Assembly: GCA_033063855.1 (NCBI GenBank)
Contig: CP093830.1
Coordinates: 992,854-1,056,853, forward strand
Source: Smittia aterrima
Lineage: Eukaryota; Arthropoda; Insecta; Diptera; Chironomidae
Length of the DNA stretch: 64,000 nucleotides
Direction of reading: 5' to 3'
Of this stretch, positions 33,248-45,400 are shown one piece after another. The notes under the pieces are model-generated. The model worked only from the letters and a program-made list of their open reading frames with translations. It was not told the DNA's origin and did no database searches. Numbering within the stretch: the first letter of the stretch is position 1; every line of letters starts with the position of its first letter. Both the position numbers and the translations under genes were made by a program.

Positions 33248-33490
33248 TCTTTCAAGAAATTAGATTGCGGAAAAAAATATTTTTTTTAATTCGAAGTTCG
33301 GATTATTTATCGGATAAATTTTATCCGATGAAATTTTTTCGAACTCGTCGGATAATCAAACAAGCAGCGGAAGGAAATCTTTCTGCTTTAGACAGTTAAT
33401 TGAAATATTAAGGGAATCCTCGTTTTGAACAACATTAGCCTATAGATAGTTTGCTTTCTTATCACACCCGATCTTCAAATAATCCATAGA
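33248..33490. promoter_or_regulatory. Bidirectional promoter region of mRpL20 and PRMT1
   Basis: Only 243 bp separate the start codon of mRpL20 (minus) from that of PRMT1 (plus). No TATA box stands out on either strand; a palindromic ATCGGATAAATTTTATCCGAT lies near 33305-33327 and GATAA motifs repeat. Sharing of one promoter is inferred from spacing. Confidence 0.4.
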
Positions 33491-35079
33491 ATGGTGAGTT
33501 AACAGTTTAAAACGCGAAATATTGTACAAATGAATTCGAGCATTTTTCAACGCAAAATTTCATTTGTTTTAACTAAATTCAAACTTAACTTCTAAAGCAA
33601 TTGATCGAGTTTTTATATAATTGGCTTTCTTCGCAATCTGTTAATCTAATATTTCAGCAGAATCAGTTAAAGGAACAGATTAATTTGTTTAGAGGTTAAA
33701 GATGCTTTTTTTGAGCGTTCATTGTTCAATTCAATCTCTTATTAGTATTGGTTACAAATTATTTGAGCCGGCAACTAATCAAAACAAAATTTTATTTAAT
33801 TACAGTCTCAAGCTGCAGTAACGCAAGAGGCAGCACCGATGGAGGTTTCACCGGCTGAGAATGGAAACTCTAACGACAAAGACAAGAACTTGAGCACGAC
33901 GAAGCCAGAAGATATGACCTCTCGCGATTACTACTTTGATTCGTACGCTCACTTTGGGATTCACGAAGAGATGTTGAAGGACGAAGTCAGAACACTGACG
34001 TATAAGAATGCGATGTACCACAACAAACATCTTTTCAAAGGAAAGACAGTTTTAGACATTGGTTCAGGCACAGGGATCTTAAGCATGTTTGCAGCACGGG
34101 TAAGTTTTTTGTACGCTTATCAAACAAAGAATTAAGCTAACTTTGGATTCATTTTTTTAGGCTGGAGCTGCTCAAGTTTTTGCGATTGAATGCTCCAACA
34201 TCGCTGACTACTCTGAGAAGATAATTGAAGCCAACAACCTCAGTCATATCATCAAATTGATCAAAGCAAAAGTAGAGGAAGCTATTCTGCCGGTCGAAAA
34301 GGTTGATATTATCATATCTGAGTGGATGGGCTACTGTTTGTTCTACGAGTCCATGTTAGACACCGTTTTGTTTGCCCGCGACAAATGGCTTGACAAAGAG
34401 AATGGAATGATGTTCCCTGATCGCTGCACTCTCTTCGTGACAGCTATTGAAGACCGCCAGTACAAGGACGAGAAGATCAACTGGTGGGATGAAGTTTACG
34501 GATTCAACATGTCGATAATTCGCAAGGTCGCCATCACTGAACCACTTGTTGATGTCGTTGACCCGAAACAGGTAAAACATTGATTACACAGAATGTTCGC
34601 AAATAATCATTATATTGAAATTTCGTTTGTTAGGTTGTCACGAACTCTTATCTTGTGAAAGAAATCGATTTGTATACTGTCGAGAAGAAGGACTTGGCGT
34701 TTGATAGCCCATTCCATTTGACTGTCCGTCGAAACGATTTTATTCAAGCGTTGGTCACATACTTTAACGTTGAATTCACGAAATGTCATAAGCGTCTAGG
34801 GTTCTCAACATCACCAGACTCACAATACACTCACTGGAAAGTAAGTATTTCAAATCACCATTCGCGCCATAAATTCTAAATATTTTAATTTTTCTTTTTT
34901 AGCAAACCGTCTTTTACTTGGATGACTACATCACTGCTAAGAAGGGCGAGGAAGTCTTCGGCACATTCTCCATGCAACCAAACGAGAAAAATAACAGAGA
35001 TTTGGATTTCGGGATCAAAGTAACATTCAACGGAGAGCTCTCAACTGTGTCAGAGGAAAACACTTATCGTATGCGTTAA
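33491..35079 (+). CDS. Art1: Protein arginine N-methyltransferase 1
   Basis: Exons 33491-33493, 33806-34099, 34161-34571, 34634-34840 and 34903-35079 give 363 residues. The first coding exon carries only the ATG before its donor; the second begins with TCT. Type I PRMT hallmarks are all present: the SAM-binding motif VLDIGSGTGILS (residues 83-94), the double-E loop SEWMGYCLFYESM (152-164) holding both catalytic glutamates, and the THW loop (YTHWK). Very close to animal PRMT1, which makes asymmetric dimethylarginine on RGG proteins and histone H4R3. It lies 300 bp upstream of a FET RNA-binding gene on the same strand. A poly(A) signal AATAAA is at 35167-35172. Confidence 0.95.
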
Positions 35080-35379
35080 ATCTGAAGAAAAATTCCGTAT
35101 ACGCCTAATCAGTTTCCAGTTGCTTTAAATCCATCTATAAATTGTACTTTTCACATAAAACTCCTCAATAAATACTTTTACAGGCATTTCTAATATTTTT
35201 TAAATATTTATTTGCAGTCGTAGTTGACGAGGGGATCAAGTTCAATTCTCCGAAGTTCAATTTTCAATTTGAGAAAATCGAGAAAAATATATTGGATCCG
35301 AATTTTGAGTTAAAACTGCGGAAAGTAAAGCATTAGCTTATAGATAAGTGCTAGTTATTGAAGAAAGTTATCGAGTAAA

Positions 35380-37434
35380 ATGTCAAATCGTAAGTTAAAG
35401 AAGTTAAACAGAAAAAATATTTTCAGCTTCGTTTTCGATGAAATTAAATGTGAAATCTAACTTTATTTTAATTCGGGAAATTAGAATATCAGGATTATGG
35501 TGTTCCACCACCTCGTCAGGAAGACTTCGGTCAAAGCAACTATGGAAATTCCGGTAAAGAAAATCGTCTAACCTCAATCGAAGCATTTTTTTAATGTTTT
35601 TTCTTTTCCGGAAAATTTAATTCAATTTCGCAAACATAGAACCATCTGGGGGAGGTTACAATCGCGGAGGAGGGGGAAACTTTAACAGAGGAGGAAGTTA
35701 CGGGTAGGTTTCTAGCGCTTTGCTTTCCTTTATTTAAGCTCTGGTGGTCTCTTATCCCATATGAACACTCAAGACTCGAACGTTTAAAATAATAATTAAA
35801 AAGAGTTTAAGAATCGATAAATCTTTTGCGACAAAAATTGGTAAGATAAAGAATCATACGAAGGTAAATCTTGCGACGCGATTTATATCACGATAGGCAA
35901 TAAGAGCTCGCTGGATGACGATTTCTAATTTGATTGAAGACACAAGAGAGACAAAAGGGTTGAACTAAAAGAAAAAACAAACGTCTCCAGCTGGCTCGGC
36001 TCCACTGTCAAATGAAATAACAAATATGTCAAACCTTTATTTATTACAATTAAAGAGTTATGGTTGAAAGAGTTAAGAGTAAATCGTTGAGTCGCAAAAA
36101 CCAAAGAGTGTGTAAATAAACCTCACCGACGGACTGAAACCAATCAACGCATCACCGCAAAGATTTTCTAGAGTTCTCGATGATGTCTTGAAATCTATTA
36201 AATTTTTGATTGTGCTGCAAATTTAAGAATCTTTGTTCGAGTAATCGAACAGGATTCAAAAGTTTGTGGCGCGAATTTACAATATCCAATGGTTTTATTT
36301 CATGATGTATCTCAACACAGAGGCAACAGAGGTGGTTTCAAAGGTAACATACCGAAAGACATGCGGTAACAATAATTATTTTAATTCCTAACTGTAACAA
36401 TTCCAAATGGCTGAAGTCGTTGAACAAATAATTCTTCGAGAGATTGCAAAAGTGTTGTTAATTTTTAGAGAAAATTTTATTTACTTTTAAAGTCTGTTCG
36501 TTACATAGTTTCCCATTAAAAGTTCTGTGAAGTAGTCGTTGATCGTCAAAGTTCTCTTTCTCTCGATTCCCTTTAAATATCTGTGTAACGAAAACGACTT
36601 TTAAATTAGTTAAGAAAGCATTTAATCTCATCGCATTCGATAAGCTCTCTAAGAAATGTTTCTTTACAAATTTTTATAGGAAGCGATGACATTGTCACAC
36701 AACAAGACACTATCTTCGTAAGTGGAATGACGGAAGATGTGACTGAAGACGAAATCAACGATCACTTTGGATCTATTGGAATCATCAAGAAGGATCGACG
36801 AACTCAGAAACCGAAGATTTGGATTTACAAGAACAAAGAGACTGGAGCGGGGAAGGGAGAATGTACAATCACTTACGATGATCCATCTGCTGCTAGCTCT
36901 GCTATTGAATGGTTTGACGGAAAAGAGTTCAGTGGAAACAAGATTAAAGTTTCTCTTGCTCAACGCACAAATTCTTGGCAAGCAAAAGGAGGCCCCGGAG
37001 CTGGAGGCGGAAGACGAGGAGGATTTGGAGGTAAAATTCTGACTTCAAAGTAATTAAAAGAAATATTTAATAATTATTTTTCAACAGGAGGCGGCCGAGG
37101 AGGTTTTGAAGATCGCGGTCAACGTAATGATGGACCACGAGGCGGAGGATTCGGCGCTTCATCTGGTCAGTCAAGAGAAGGAGATTGGACCTGTGAGGGA
37201 TGCTCAAACAAGAACTTCGCCTGGCGCAATGAATGTAATCGTTGCAAAGAACCAAAGGCAGATGACGGAGGAAGTCGCGGCCCTCCCCAACGAGGCGGAT
37301 TCCAAAGTCGAGATGGAGGCAACCGATCCTTTGATCGAGGAGGTTCTCGAGGAGGCGGCGGCTTCAACAGACCTATGCGTGGCTCAGGAGGAAATGATCG
37401 ATCATCAGGCGGCAATCGCCAAAGACCGTATTAG
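35380..37434 (+). CDS. caz: FET-family RNA-binding protein (FUS/EWS/TAF15-like)
   Basis: Exons 35380-35389, 35485-35553, 35640-35703, 36321-36343, 36680-37030 and 37088-37434 give 287 residues. Order: short Tyr/Gln/Gly-rich N-terminus with RGG repeats (1-57), RRM (about 64-151, RNP2 TIFVSG), RGG stretch, RanBP2-type zinc finger (about 204-229, GDWTCEGC..WRNECNRCKEP), RGG tail, and a terminal PY as in the FET nuclear localisation signal. FET proteins act in transcription and splicing and their RGG boxes are PRMT1 substrates. The first coding exon is 10 nt and exon 4 only 23 nt. The low-complexity N-terminus is much shorter than in FUS or fly Cabeza; an exon missed in the 617-bp intron (35704-36320) cannot be excluded. 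Confidence 0.9.
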
Positions 37435-37688
37435 GCAGAAAAAAACTCATTGTGAACTTCGCAATGTGAAGATTAATTTACAAACTTCATTTCACGATTA
37501 TTATCATTAAGAGTTTTTTTAAATGAATATTCCAGAACTTGTCGTCCCCGAAAGAGCTTAGAAATGAAGCTCATAAAATAAATTTGTGTTTGCATTTAAG
37601 CCTTTTTATGTTCTTGCTTCATGACGAAAGAAATAAAGAATTAACCAGAATTGAATGTTATTTTTATTTACCTCGCTTTAACGAGAAC

Positions 37689-40600
37689 TTAAGACGTTTC
37701 ATAATTTTGATTGAAATATACATTTTTTTCAGCGGAAGCTCGAGTACTTTCATTCGTTGCTGGTGCGGAATATGCCATGTTAAAAAGTGCTTCGGGCGAG
37801 CAAACAAACTTATAAACGTAGCGCTCGCCAGCAACTGAAAGAGAGTCAACTAATTGAAGAACAAAAAGTTTTCTTTATTTTTCTTACCTTTCTGCATTAT
37901 TCCCTTCTCGTAATAGTATCGAAGACTTCTCGAAAGTTTATCGTAGTTCATTGCTGGTCGATTCTTTTGAATCCCCCATCGCCTTGCCACCTCTTCAGGT
38001 TCGATTAATTTAAACTCCATTCCACGTCCAGTCCAAGTGATGCACGAACTGAGAAATCAATTAACATTTGAGTCGAATCAAAAATCTTTAATTATTCTTA
38101 CTTCGAATTGGGTTCATCCAACAGAGCAATCAGAAATTGCCAAAGTTGAAGTGACCCCCGCCTTTGTTGAAAACTAACAGCAGCAGTGTTTAATGAAGTG
38201 CTTTGTAAATTCCCATTCGTAATCGATGACGGTCCTTGAGAATGATTCGAGGTTGTCGTAACATAATCAGAAGAATCTGCGGAATTATTGTAGAAAGCAG
38301 CAATCTCACTGCTCGGCTGATGATGAATCGAAGACGAGGATGTCGAGTCGGGTTGCTGCTGATGGGAATAAAGAACAGTCGCTGGCGTTGAATTGTAAAG
38401 CTGATGTTCGGGAAAGTTGTAATGATGCCAACCAACTGCGAATATGAGAATAAATAATTTCAAAGAATTGAAATTGAAATTATTCTCCTGCATCTTAACA
38501 AAGAAACCATAATTTTAAATTGAAAGAAAATAAACGCGGATTGAAGAAAACTCTGGAAAAATTTCCACGTAAATTAGATTAAAATATCAACGAGATGTAA
38601 AATCGTGACACACGTCGATTGCATAATAAAAATCAATCGCGGCTTTTGATAGGCGACATAGTGAAAAACGCGCCCGATAATCCAATGATGCAAAAGAAAA
38701 ACATTTCGTGGAGAAGAAAAAATTAAAATATTTTCCTTTTTCTGATGATTTTCTATTCAATCTTAATTTTCACTAAAAGCAACAAAAGATTAAAGAAAAA
38801 ATGTTTCAGAATATTTAAGAACAACAGAAAAATATTCTCATGAAAGTCATTAACAGAACAAGTCTTAAAGAGCAAAATCCCTCCCACGCCGCACATCACA
38901 AGCAATTTAATAATGAAAATTTCATTAGTTCATCTGAAGCATGATGATTGATACAACAAGGGATTGCCAGCTCATTAATAGACAATTATTCACTAAATAG
39001 CTCGACTCGAAAAAGAGAAAGAAGGAGTTTAATGTTTGCTAATATGTTTGACTTTAATAGTCTTTTAATATAAAAGGCATACATAACAACATAATATCAT
39101 GAATCAACAAAAATAATAAATAAATAAATAGATTTGTCTATGAACCCCTTTCGCTCTTTTCTTTTTGCTCTGCTTCGAACGTTTTTGTTAAACGTTAAAC
39201 TTTGTTTTGTGTATCATCCCTCGATCTATTTACCTTCATCGAGAGATCAGAAAACGAAAGGAAATCAAGCCAAAGGGGTGTGGGGGGTGAGCGAGGGTCG
39301 AGCGAATAGCAGCACACCAGAAAATCCCAGATAATTCAGAAACTGGATTTACAGCCACGAGAAATGTAGCAGCAATGAAAATGAAATTAATAATGAATAA
39401 AAATGATTTTTCGCTTCATATTTTTGTCTGTTGATGGATTTTTCATTATTTTACAGAAAACGCCCGCTGACTAAGCCGGCAGTCAAGTGAGCGAGAGCAT
39501 AGCAAACGAAAAAAAAAGAAAATATAACAAAAAGTTCATCAAATATTTATGCAGAACATAATGTATTTAATGGAATGGATTCACGAGGAAAATTTCTGCT
39601 CAGTTCTGTCGAGAGAGCGATGAAATTTTTGATGGTTGCTGTCGTTCTCCAACCAAGACTATTCGTTAAAACAAAGCTTGTGGTCTTTAAATGAATTAAA
39701 TTATAATTTTTAAACAGAAAAAGTTTAGAATATCTAACTTTACCTTCATTAAACTCTCTCTTCACTAGTTGCGTTGGTGAACTCGGTGGGATCGATGTGG
39801 GTGAAGACAATCTGAAAGTGACTTTTCACAGTGAGAAACCTTCTTATAGAAAAAACGTCTTTAAAGGAATATCAAACGAACCTGTAATAAGTGTGTCCAA
39901 CTGATGGCTTGGGAAACTCCAAGAACGATGATCGATCACCCCTATATTCTTTACCTGCTTCAAAGGAAAAAGAAATTTTTCTTTTAAGTAGGAATCAGTC
40001 AGACAACAAAGACGAACAAATTTTCCCGTCTTTGTCGCATGAGTGACAGACTCATCAGATCACCCGCTGACTTTTCTTTTTATAACGTTTTTGGTATTAA
40101 TTTTGATACATTCAAGATTGAACTTTGTGAAATCGAGTTCTTTGTGGATTTAATGTTAAAGTTAAGTGAAATCTGTGTCTTCAAGCGATAATAAAGTTTT
40201 TTCTTCTCTTCTCAGATCAATTTTCACTTTTCAACATTTTGTTAAATTGAATAAACATCCTGTAAACTGTCTTAGCAATTTTTTTATTTACAATTTCATA
40301 ACGAAACCCACCTAGCGATAAGTCGTCGATTAAAGTTGTCTCTTGCGGCCACATCTCTCGATTTATTCGATATTCGTTGTTTAAATATTCTGAGAAGATT
40401 TTAAATGTTGAGCAGTCGAAAAGATTCATCAAATCGAGTTAATTACCCTCATGCAAATTGCTCATGTGATGACCGCTGTAAATTTGTTGGGAAGGAAACG
40501 TCAACGCGAAAGGAGTTTTTGGAGGAACTGGTGAAGATGTTCGAGAACTTATTGAATGAAATGTTGGATGACTTTGAGGATAATATTGTAAGATTCGTTT

Positions 40601-40750
40601 CGAGCTGTTTCTGTCTTCATCGGAGGTCTCCTGACACAAGTGAGCGTACATTGCGGGCGGGAAAATGTTCTTTGGATCTGGATCTATTCGCGATTTGTGA
40701 GTCGCTGGTGTCGTTGGGATGATATTTTCAGATGAGTTCGATTGAGCATG
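37689..40750 (-). CDS. PEA3-type ETS transcription factor (5' end not resolved)
   Basis: Exons 40750-40447, 40389-40312, 39954-39882, 39811-39744, 38435-38102, 38048-37888 and 37834-37689 join in phase for 387 residues. The ETS DNA-binding domain spans the last three exons: LQLWQFLIALLDEP, SCITWTGRGMEFKLIEPEEV, RRWGIQKNRPAMNYDKLSRS and LRYYYEKGIMQKV, including the two Arg of recognition helix 3. The wording is nearest the ETV1/4/5 (PEA3) subfamily, in flies Ets96B. The upstream part is Ser/Pro/Gln/His-rich activation-type sequence. The leftmost recognised exon begins in phase 0 with CAT after an acceptor at 40751, so at least one upstream exon with the ATG is missing. A 1.3-kb intron (38436-39743) is large for this window. 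Confidence 0.85.
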
Positions 40751-42440
40751 CTTGAAATAGAAAGTTTACCTTCAAAATAAAACTCATTTCATATCAATTA
40801 ACTTAATTGACGTGTGCACACACAAAAGGTGTCAAACATTAGCTTCTTTGATGTTTTCATAAACTTTTCCCCGCGCTTTAAAACTCGTCATTGTCTCGCA
40901 TTGTAGTTTATTGAAAGTCATTCTTCGCTCGTGTAATAAACAAATAACAAACGACACATTATATTTCAACTTTGAGAAGACATCGACACCAAAGTTTGTC
41001 ATGTGACAAAACCACATTCGATGATATCGAAATTGGGTCAGTTTTGCACAAGCAGTTTGTTGGACGAGTGTCAATTCCCTCGGCTCATTCAACAACTATC
41101 ACTCTCGTCGAAATGACAAATGTGGTTTGAAGATAACTAATTAAATGCCGTGCGAGCTAATTGTTTTCGGATATCACAGCAGGAAGCCGACGCATGGTGC
41201 TACGAAATAGAAAAGGTTTTTTTTGTTCCCCAGACGAGACAGACAGATCCCGAAACCGGAAATCGGAAATCCCTTTCGATCTTTAAAATCATCAACAGGA
41301 AAATATTGAAATTGAAAGTTAAATTGACGACGGAGCTTGATGGTGAGTATCAATGTGCTCACATTTGGAAAAAGAAAATTTCCGCTATTTTCCTTGCGAT
41401 TTCCGTCGCGAGATTACTTAACATCCTTTGATTGAATAAATCGAAGTAGAAGAAGTGGAAATGTCTTTAACTTTAAGGAAATTTATGCAAAATGAACTTT
41501 AAATAAAAAGTTTTAAATTTTTACAGAACTAGGGACATTTAAAATTCAGTTTTTCACTATTTTTCACTTCAAGGTCTTACATTCTTTGCTTCAATAATAT
41601 CCATTCTCTATTAAATTATCAACACTTTCTCTTTAATTAACAGTTGTTCTCTGACTACACAAATCACTGCTGTTAATTCATTTTAAAAGTTAGTTTCAAC
41701 CAAGTAACGTTAAATCATTTGATTAAGAAATAATTCCGTCTATCGCGTTAGATCCTTCTGCACTGATAATGTTACGACGACAGGGAATCTTTGTGAAGGA
41801 GATGCTATCGAGATTGTATTTATTAATTTATGGTCCGTTCTTATCAAATCAGAGAGCTGGAATTTGCTTTGGGGGTTGAACTTTATTAACGCGTGCGCTG
41901 TTAATTTCTGTCAAGTTGACCTGATGAATGCTCCTTTAAACTAACTCCAAAAATAAAATATGAGACTTTTAATCTAACTCATGTTTTCATTGAAATCTTT
42001 TATTGACAATGAAGTTTTCTTTATATAAAACTTGAATTACAAATATCTGCTTCCTACAATTGTCTACACAAAATTTAATTTCCATCTACACGAAATTCAT
42101 CTAATAATTATGTTAAAGTCAATAAACTGTTCGGTAGCTTCGAACATTCTCCTAAAAGAAGAAAAACGATATTGCATTTGAGGGAATGAATCAAAGATAA
42201 CAAAAAATTTTCTGTTTTAAGAGAGACAGTTTAATACTGGAGTGGATCGAGTTTGGTTTAAATTATATCGATTAACACACCATCGTTCTCTCGAGATACT
42301 GATGAACTCAGATTCCTGCAAGCAATTCAATTCAATCATCTTTTTAATTGTGTATCTTAGCATTCTAATCTTCACTTTAAGTTTTACAGTTCGAAATTCA
42401 ATTTTGTGCAGATCCTGAAATAGAACGAATGACGATCCTT
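40751..42440. other. Region upstream of the ETS gene and downstream of ARIP4
   Basis: About 1.7 kb. It must contain the first exon(s) of the ETS gene or lie within its first intron, and the 3' UTR of the helicase gene. Small ORFs here (40832-41095 minus; 41150-41431 plus; 42217-42462 minus, overlapping the helicase end) show no family resemblance. No repeats or RNA genes seen. Confidence 0.4.
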
Positions 42441-45400
42441 TCACTGACCGTTGTAATTCCATTGACTGTAGCTTGGAGTAGTTGGGTATGAGTTTCCTGC
42501 TGGCGTTGGCGGATCTGGATTTATTAAAGGTGGAAATGTTTGAGATGGATTGAAGTTGCTTGAGTTATAGTCTTGTCCATAGCTTTGATCGTAAGGTAAA
42601 CTCCCCGAAGCCTGTGGCGGGTATTGGTAACTGTTTTGTGTGTTTGGATAAGAGTTATGATAAGGATAGTTGTAACCACTTGCTGGAGGATAATTTGGAT
42701 TAGGATATGGTGGATTGTTATAAACATTTTGTTGATTGTAGTGCTGGTTAGCGTAAGAGCTGGAGTCTCCAGGAGGCAAGTGAAAGACTGATGAATCTAT
42801 AGGCTGGTCTCTTGTTGTTTGTTGGGGTATCGGGGCAATATCTGAAGCTAAAGAAATTATATTTTAAGAAAAGAAAATATTTTAAGCCTAAAAAGACTTA
42901 CGAGTGATCAACGGATCAGTTTGATGACTTCCGTTGCTAAAGCTTGGAACTGCTGCCGGATAGGAACTTGAATAGCTTTTTCCTGAGTTCCATGTCGATG
43001 ATGGAATTGGTCTTCGTTGAGATTGATAAACTGGCTCATAAGGTTTCATCGCTTGAATATCTTTCGGAGGAGCAGTTTGAGTTGCTGGCAATTTAGGCTT
43101 TCGTGGAACGAGATTGGGTTTGTAAACGACTTTCTCTTTGTAGGCAGAGTCAACTGATGTTTCAATAGGTTTGGTTGAGGACGGCTCATTTTTTACTTTC
43201 AAATTCTCCAACTGTGATATCGTATTCGAAGGAAGGTTTGTTTCTTTCCGAACTTCTGACGAAACATCGTCGTCGTCATCGTTTGAAATGTCAATCACAT
43301 CACCAACACTGCGAGGAGCGAAATTTGCTCTAAAATTGCTTTGCGAACTTTCAGGAAAACTTCCCAACTTTTGCTCAAATCCTGGATTTTGTTGTCCGCC
43401 TTTCATCGACGCTCTGATCGCAATAACTTTTCCACTCTCCAGTTGCAAGCAAATTCCTTTTGGTGATTTTAAGACAATAACTTTCTGGCCAGCTTTCAGA
43501 TAAATTTTTGATTTATCAGCGGCGTTTGTTTGAATCGAGACATCTAAAACAAAAAATTGTGTTGAGATTATGTTTCGAATCAAATAAAAAAAAATTAAAA
43601 GTTTACCTTGTGGCAAAGTCATTTCTTGCGCAGTCAATCCTTTGCTCTGCCAAACTTCTACTGGAACCCATCGATTAGGACGTGGAGTATTGTTAATTCG
43701 CACTGAGCTCTCGTTTTCTCCAAACTCATTTCGCATGGGTCGAACCTTGAAGGAAATAATTAAAATCATTTCGAAATAATAAAATGAAGAATTGTCTTAC
43801 CGATGCCACAGGACGATGAACAATTGATCCGTCAGGAGTTCTAAAAGCTCTGTAGTTAGTACCAACGGAGGAGTTATAGTTAAAGTTAGGCTTTGTAGCT
43901 GCCTGCTTCTCCATTTCATATCCGCGCTGTGCCAAACGTTTTTCGGCAACAGAAAGTTTCTTCTCCTTACGATCAACTAACAAACTCTCGTGTTGAAAAG
44001 GTTCTTTCGTTAATGCTGAAGGATGGATTTGAAGAATCTTGATCGCAACTAAATCTTCGTAATTATCAATTTTCTCCTTAAAGTCTGATATTTCTGGATC
44101 GATTCCATCGTCGTAGCACAAACTTGTTACTTCTCTCATTGACAGATGAGCGTCAGGATTACATTCATCAACGACACGATCCGCCATGCCTTGCTTGTTA
44201 ATTTGTCGATCGTAAATCTTCTTCTCAAGACAGTTGTCCATGACGAATCTATAAACGTAACAAGATTTTGATTGGCCGTAGCGATAAACGCGACAAACAG
44301 CTTGAGTATCATGGCAAGGATTCCAACTCGCGTCAAACACCACAACACGATTCGCTCCAACAAGATTAATTCCCAAGGATCCAGCTCGGGTACTAACAAG
44401 AAAAAGTTTCACCTTTTCATTCGCGTTAAACTCATTGATCAGTTTTTCTCTTTCTAAAGCCGCTGTGCTACCATCAAGTCGAAAATAACTAACATTCTTA
44501 GCCCAACTCGTGTCAGACCCGGGAATCTTCGCTTTCTGCAGAAATCTTTCAAGAATATTCAGAGTGAGAAGGCTTTGCGAAAACACGAGTAAGCGATCAC
44601 CAAGTTTTATACTCTCATTGAGTATGCAGAAGAAAAGTTCCATTTTCGGTGAGTTCTCCATTAAATCCGAAATATAATCTTTCATCAATTCAACAGCCCA
44701 GTCATAAGGTATTCCATCATCTCGAGAACTTTTCGCAGCTAAGAGTTCCTTGTACTCCGTATTCTCTTTCAAGTCCTTTGAGTCTTTGTCATGAAGTTCT
44801 TCTTTAATCACATCAGCAAGAAGTCCACCATCGTTGTTCGTGAAGTTTGTTGCTTTCGGAGTCTTATCGTCAGTTGGCTCAACTTTTGGCAGCTGAGGCT
44901 TTTGATCAAACGACTGATAGTTCCCATAATAATTTTGGTAAGACTGCTGCTGATAAAATTTCTGCGAGTAATCGTTCTGATAATAGTTGTTCTGCCAATA
45001 ATTGTTATCTCCGTTATTATAGTTTTGTTGATATCCTCCATAAGGTTGACCTCCTTCAAAGTTAGGATATTGTGAGTAGCCTCCTGAAGATGAATCAAAG
45101 CTGTTGTCTGTAGATTTATAAGCGACATCGTTACTCGATTGTGGATTCAAATTCTGCTGTAAAGTTTTCGTTTGTGGTTCAAGCTTGACAGGTTCTAGAT
45201 CTTTTGATTCAACCTTCACCGGTTTCTTTTTTTCAGCCTCTTTTTTGTTTATTGAAGGTTTCGTCTTTCTTCCTCGTTTCTTTGCGTCAGCTTTTGAATC
45301 ACTTTTATTTCCAATCGACTCGGAATCTTCGAGTTCAATATCCAAATCAAACTCTTCGCGCTTCTTCAGGAAATTGTACAAGACATCAGGATGATTCCAA

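Noticed and set aside
36664..36981. 105-codon minus-strand ORF opposite the FET RRM exon
   Set aside because: Shadow of the RRM coding exon, whose motifs settle the strand.
39271..39300. G-rich run in the ETS intron as a G-quadruplex
   Set aside because: Only three separated G-runs of adequate length, so a standard four-run quadruplex is not supported.
40832..41095. 87-codon minus-strand ORF as the missing first exon of the ETS gene
   Set aside because: No donor in a phase matching the exon that starts at 40750, and no PEA3-type N-terminal wording.
42217..42462. 81-codon minus-strand ORF overlapping the ARIP4 stop
   Set aside because: Different frame from ARIP4, mostly in its 3' UTR, no domain.
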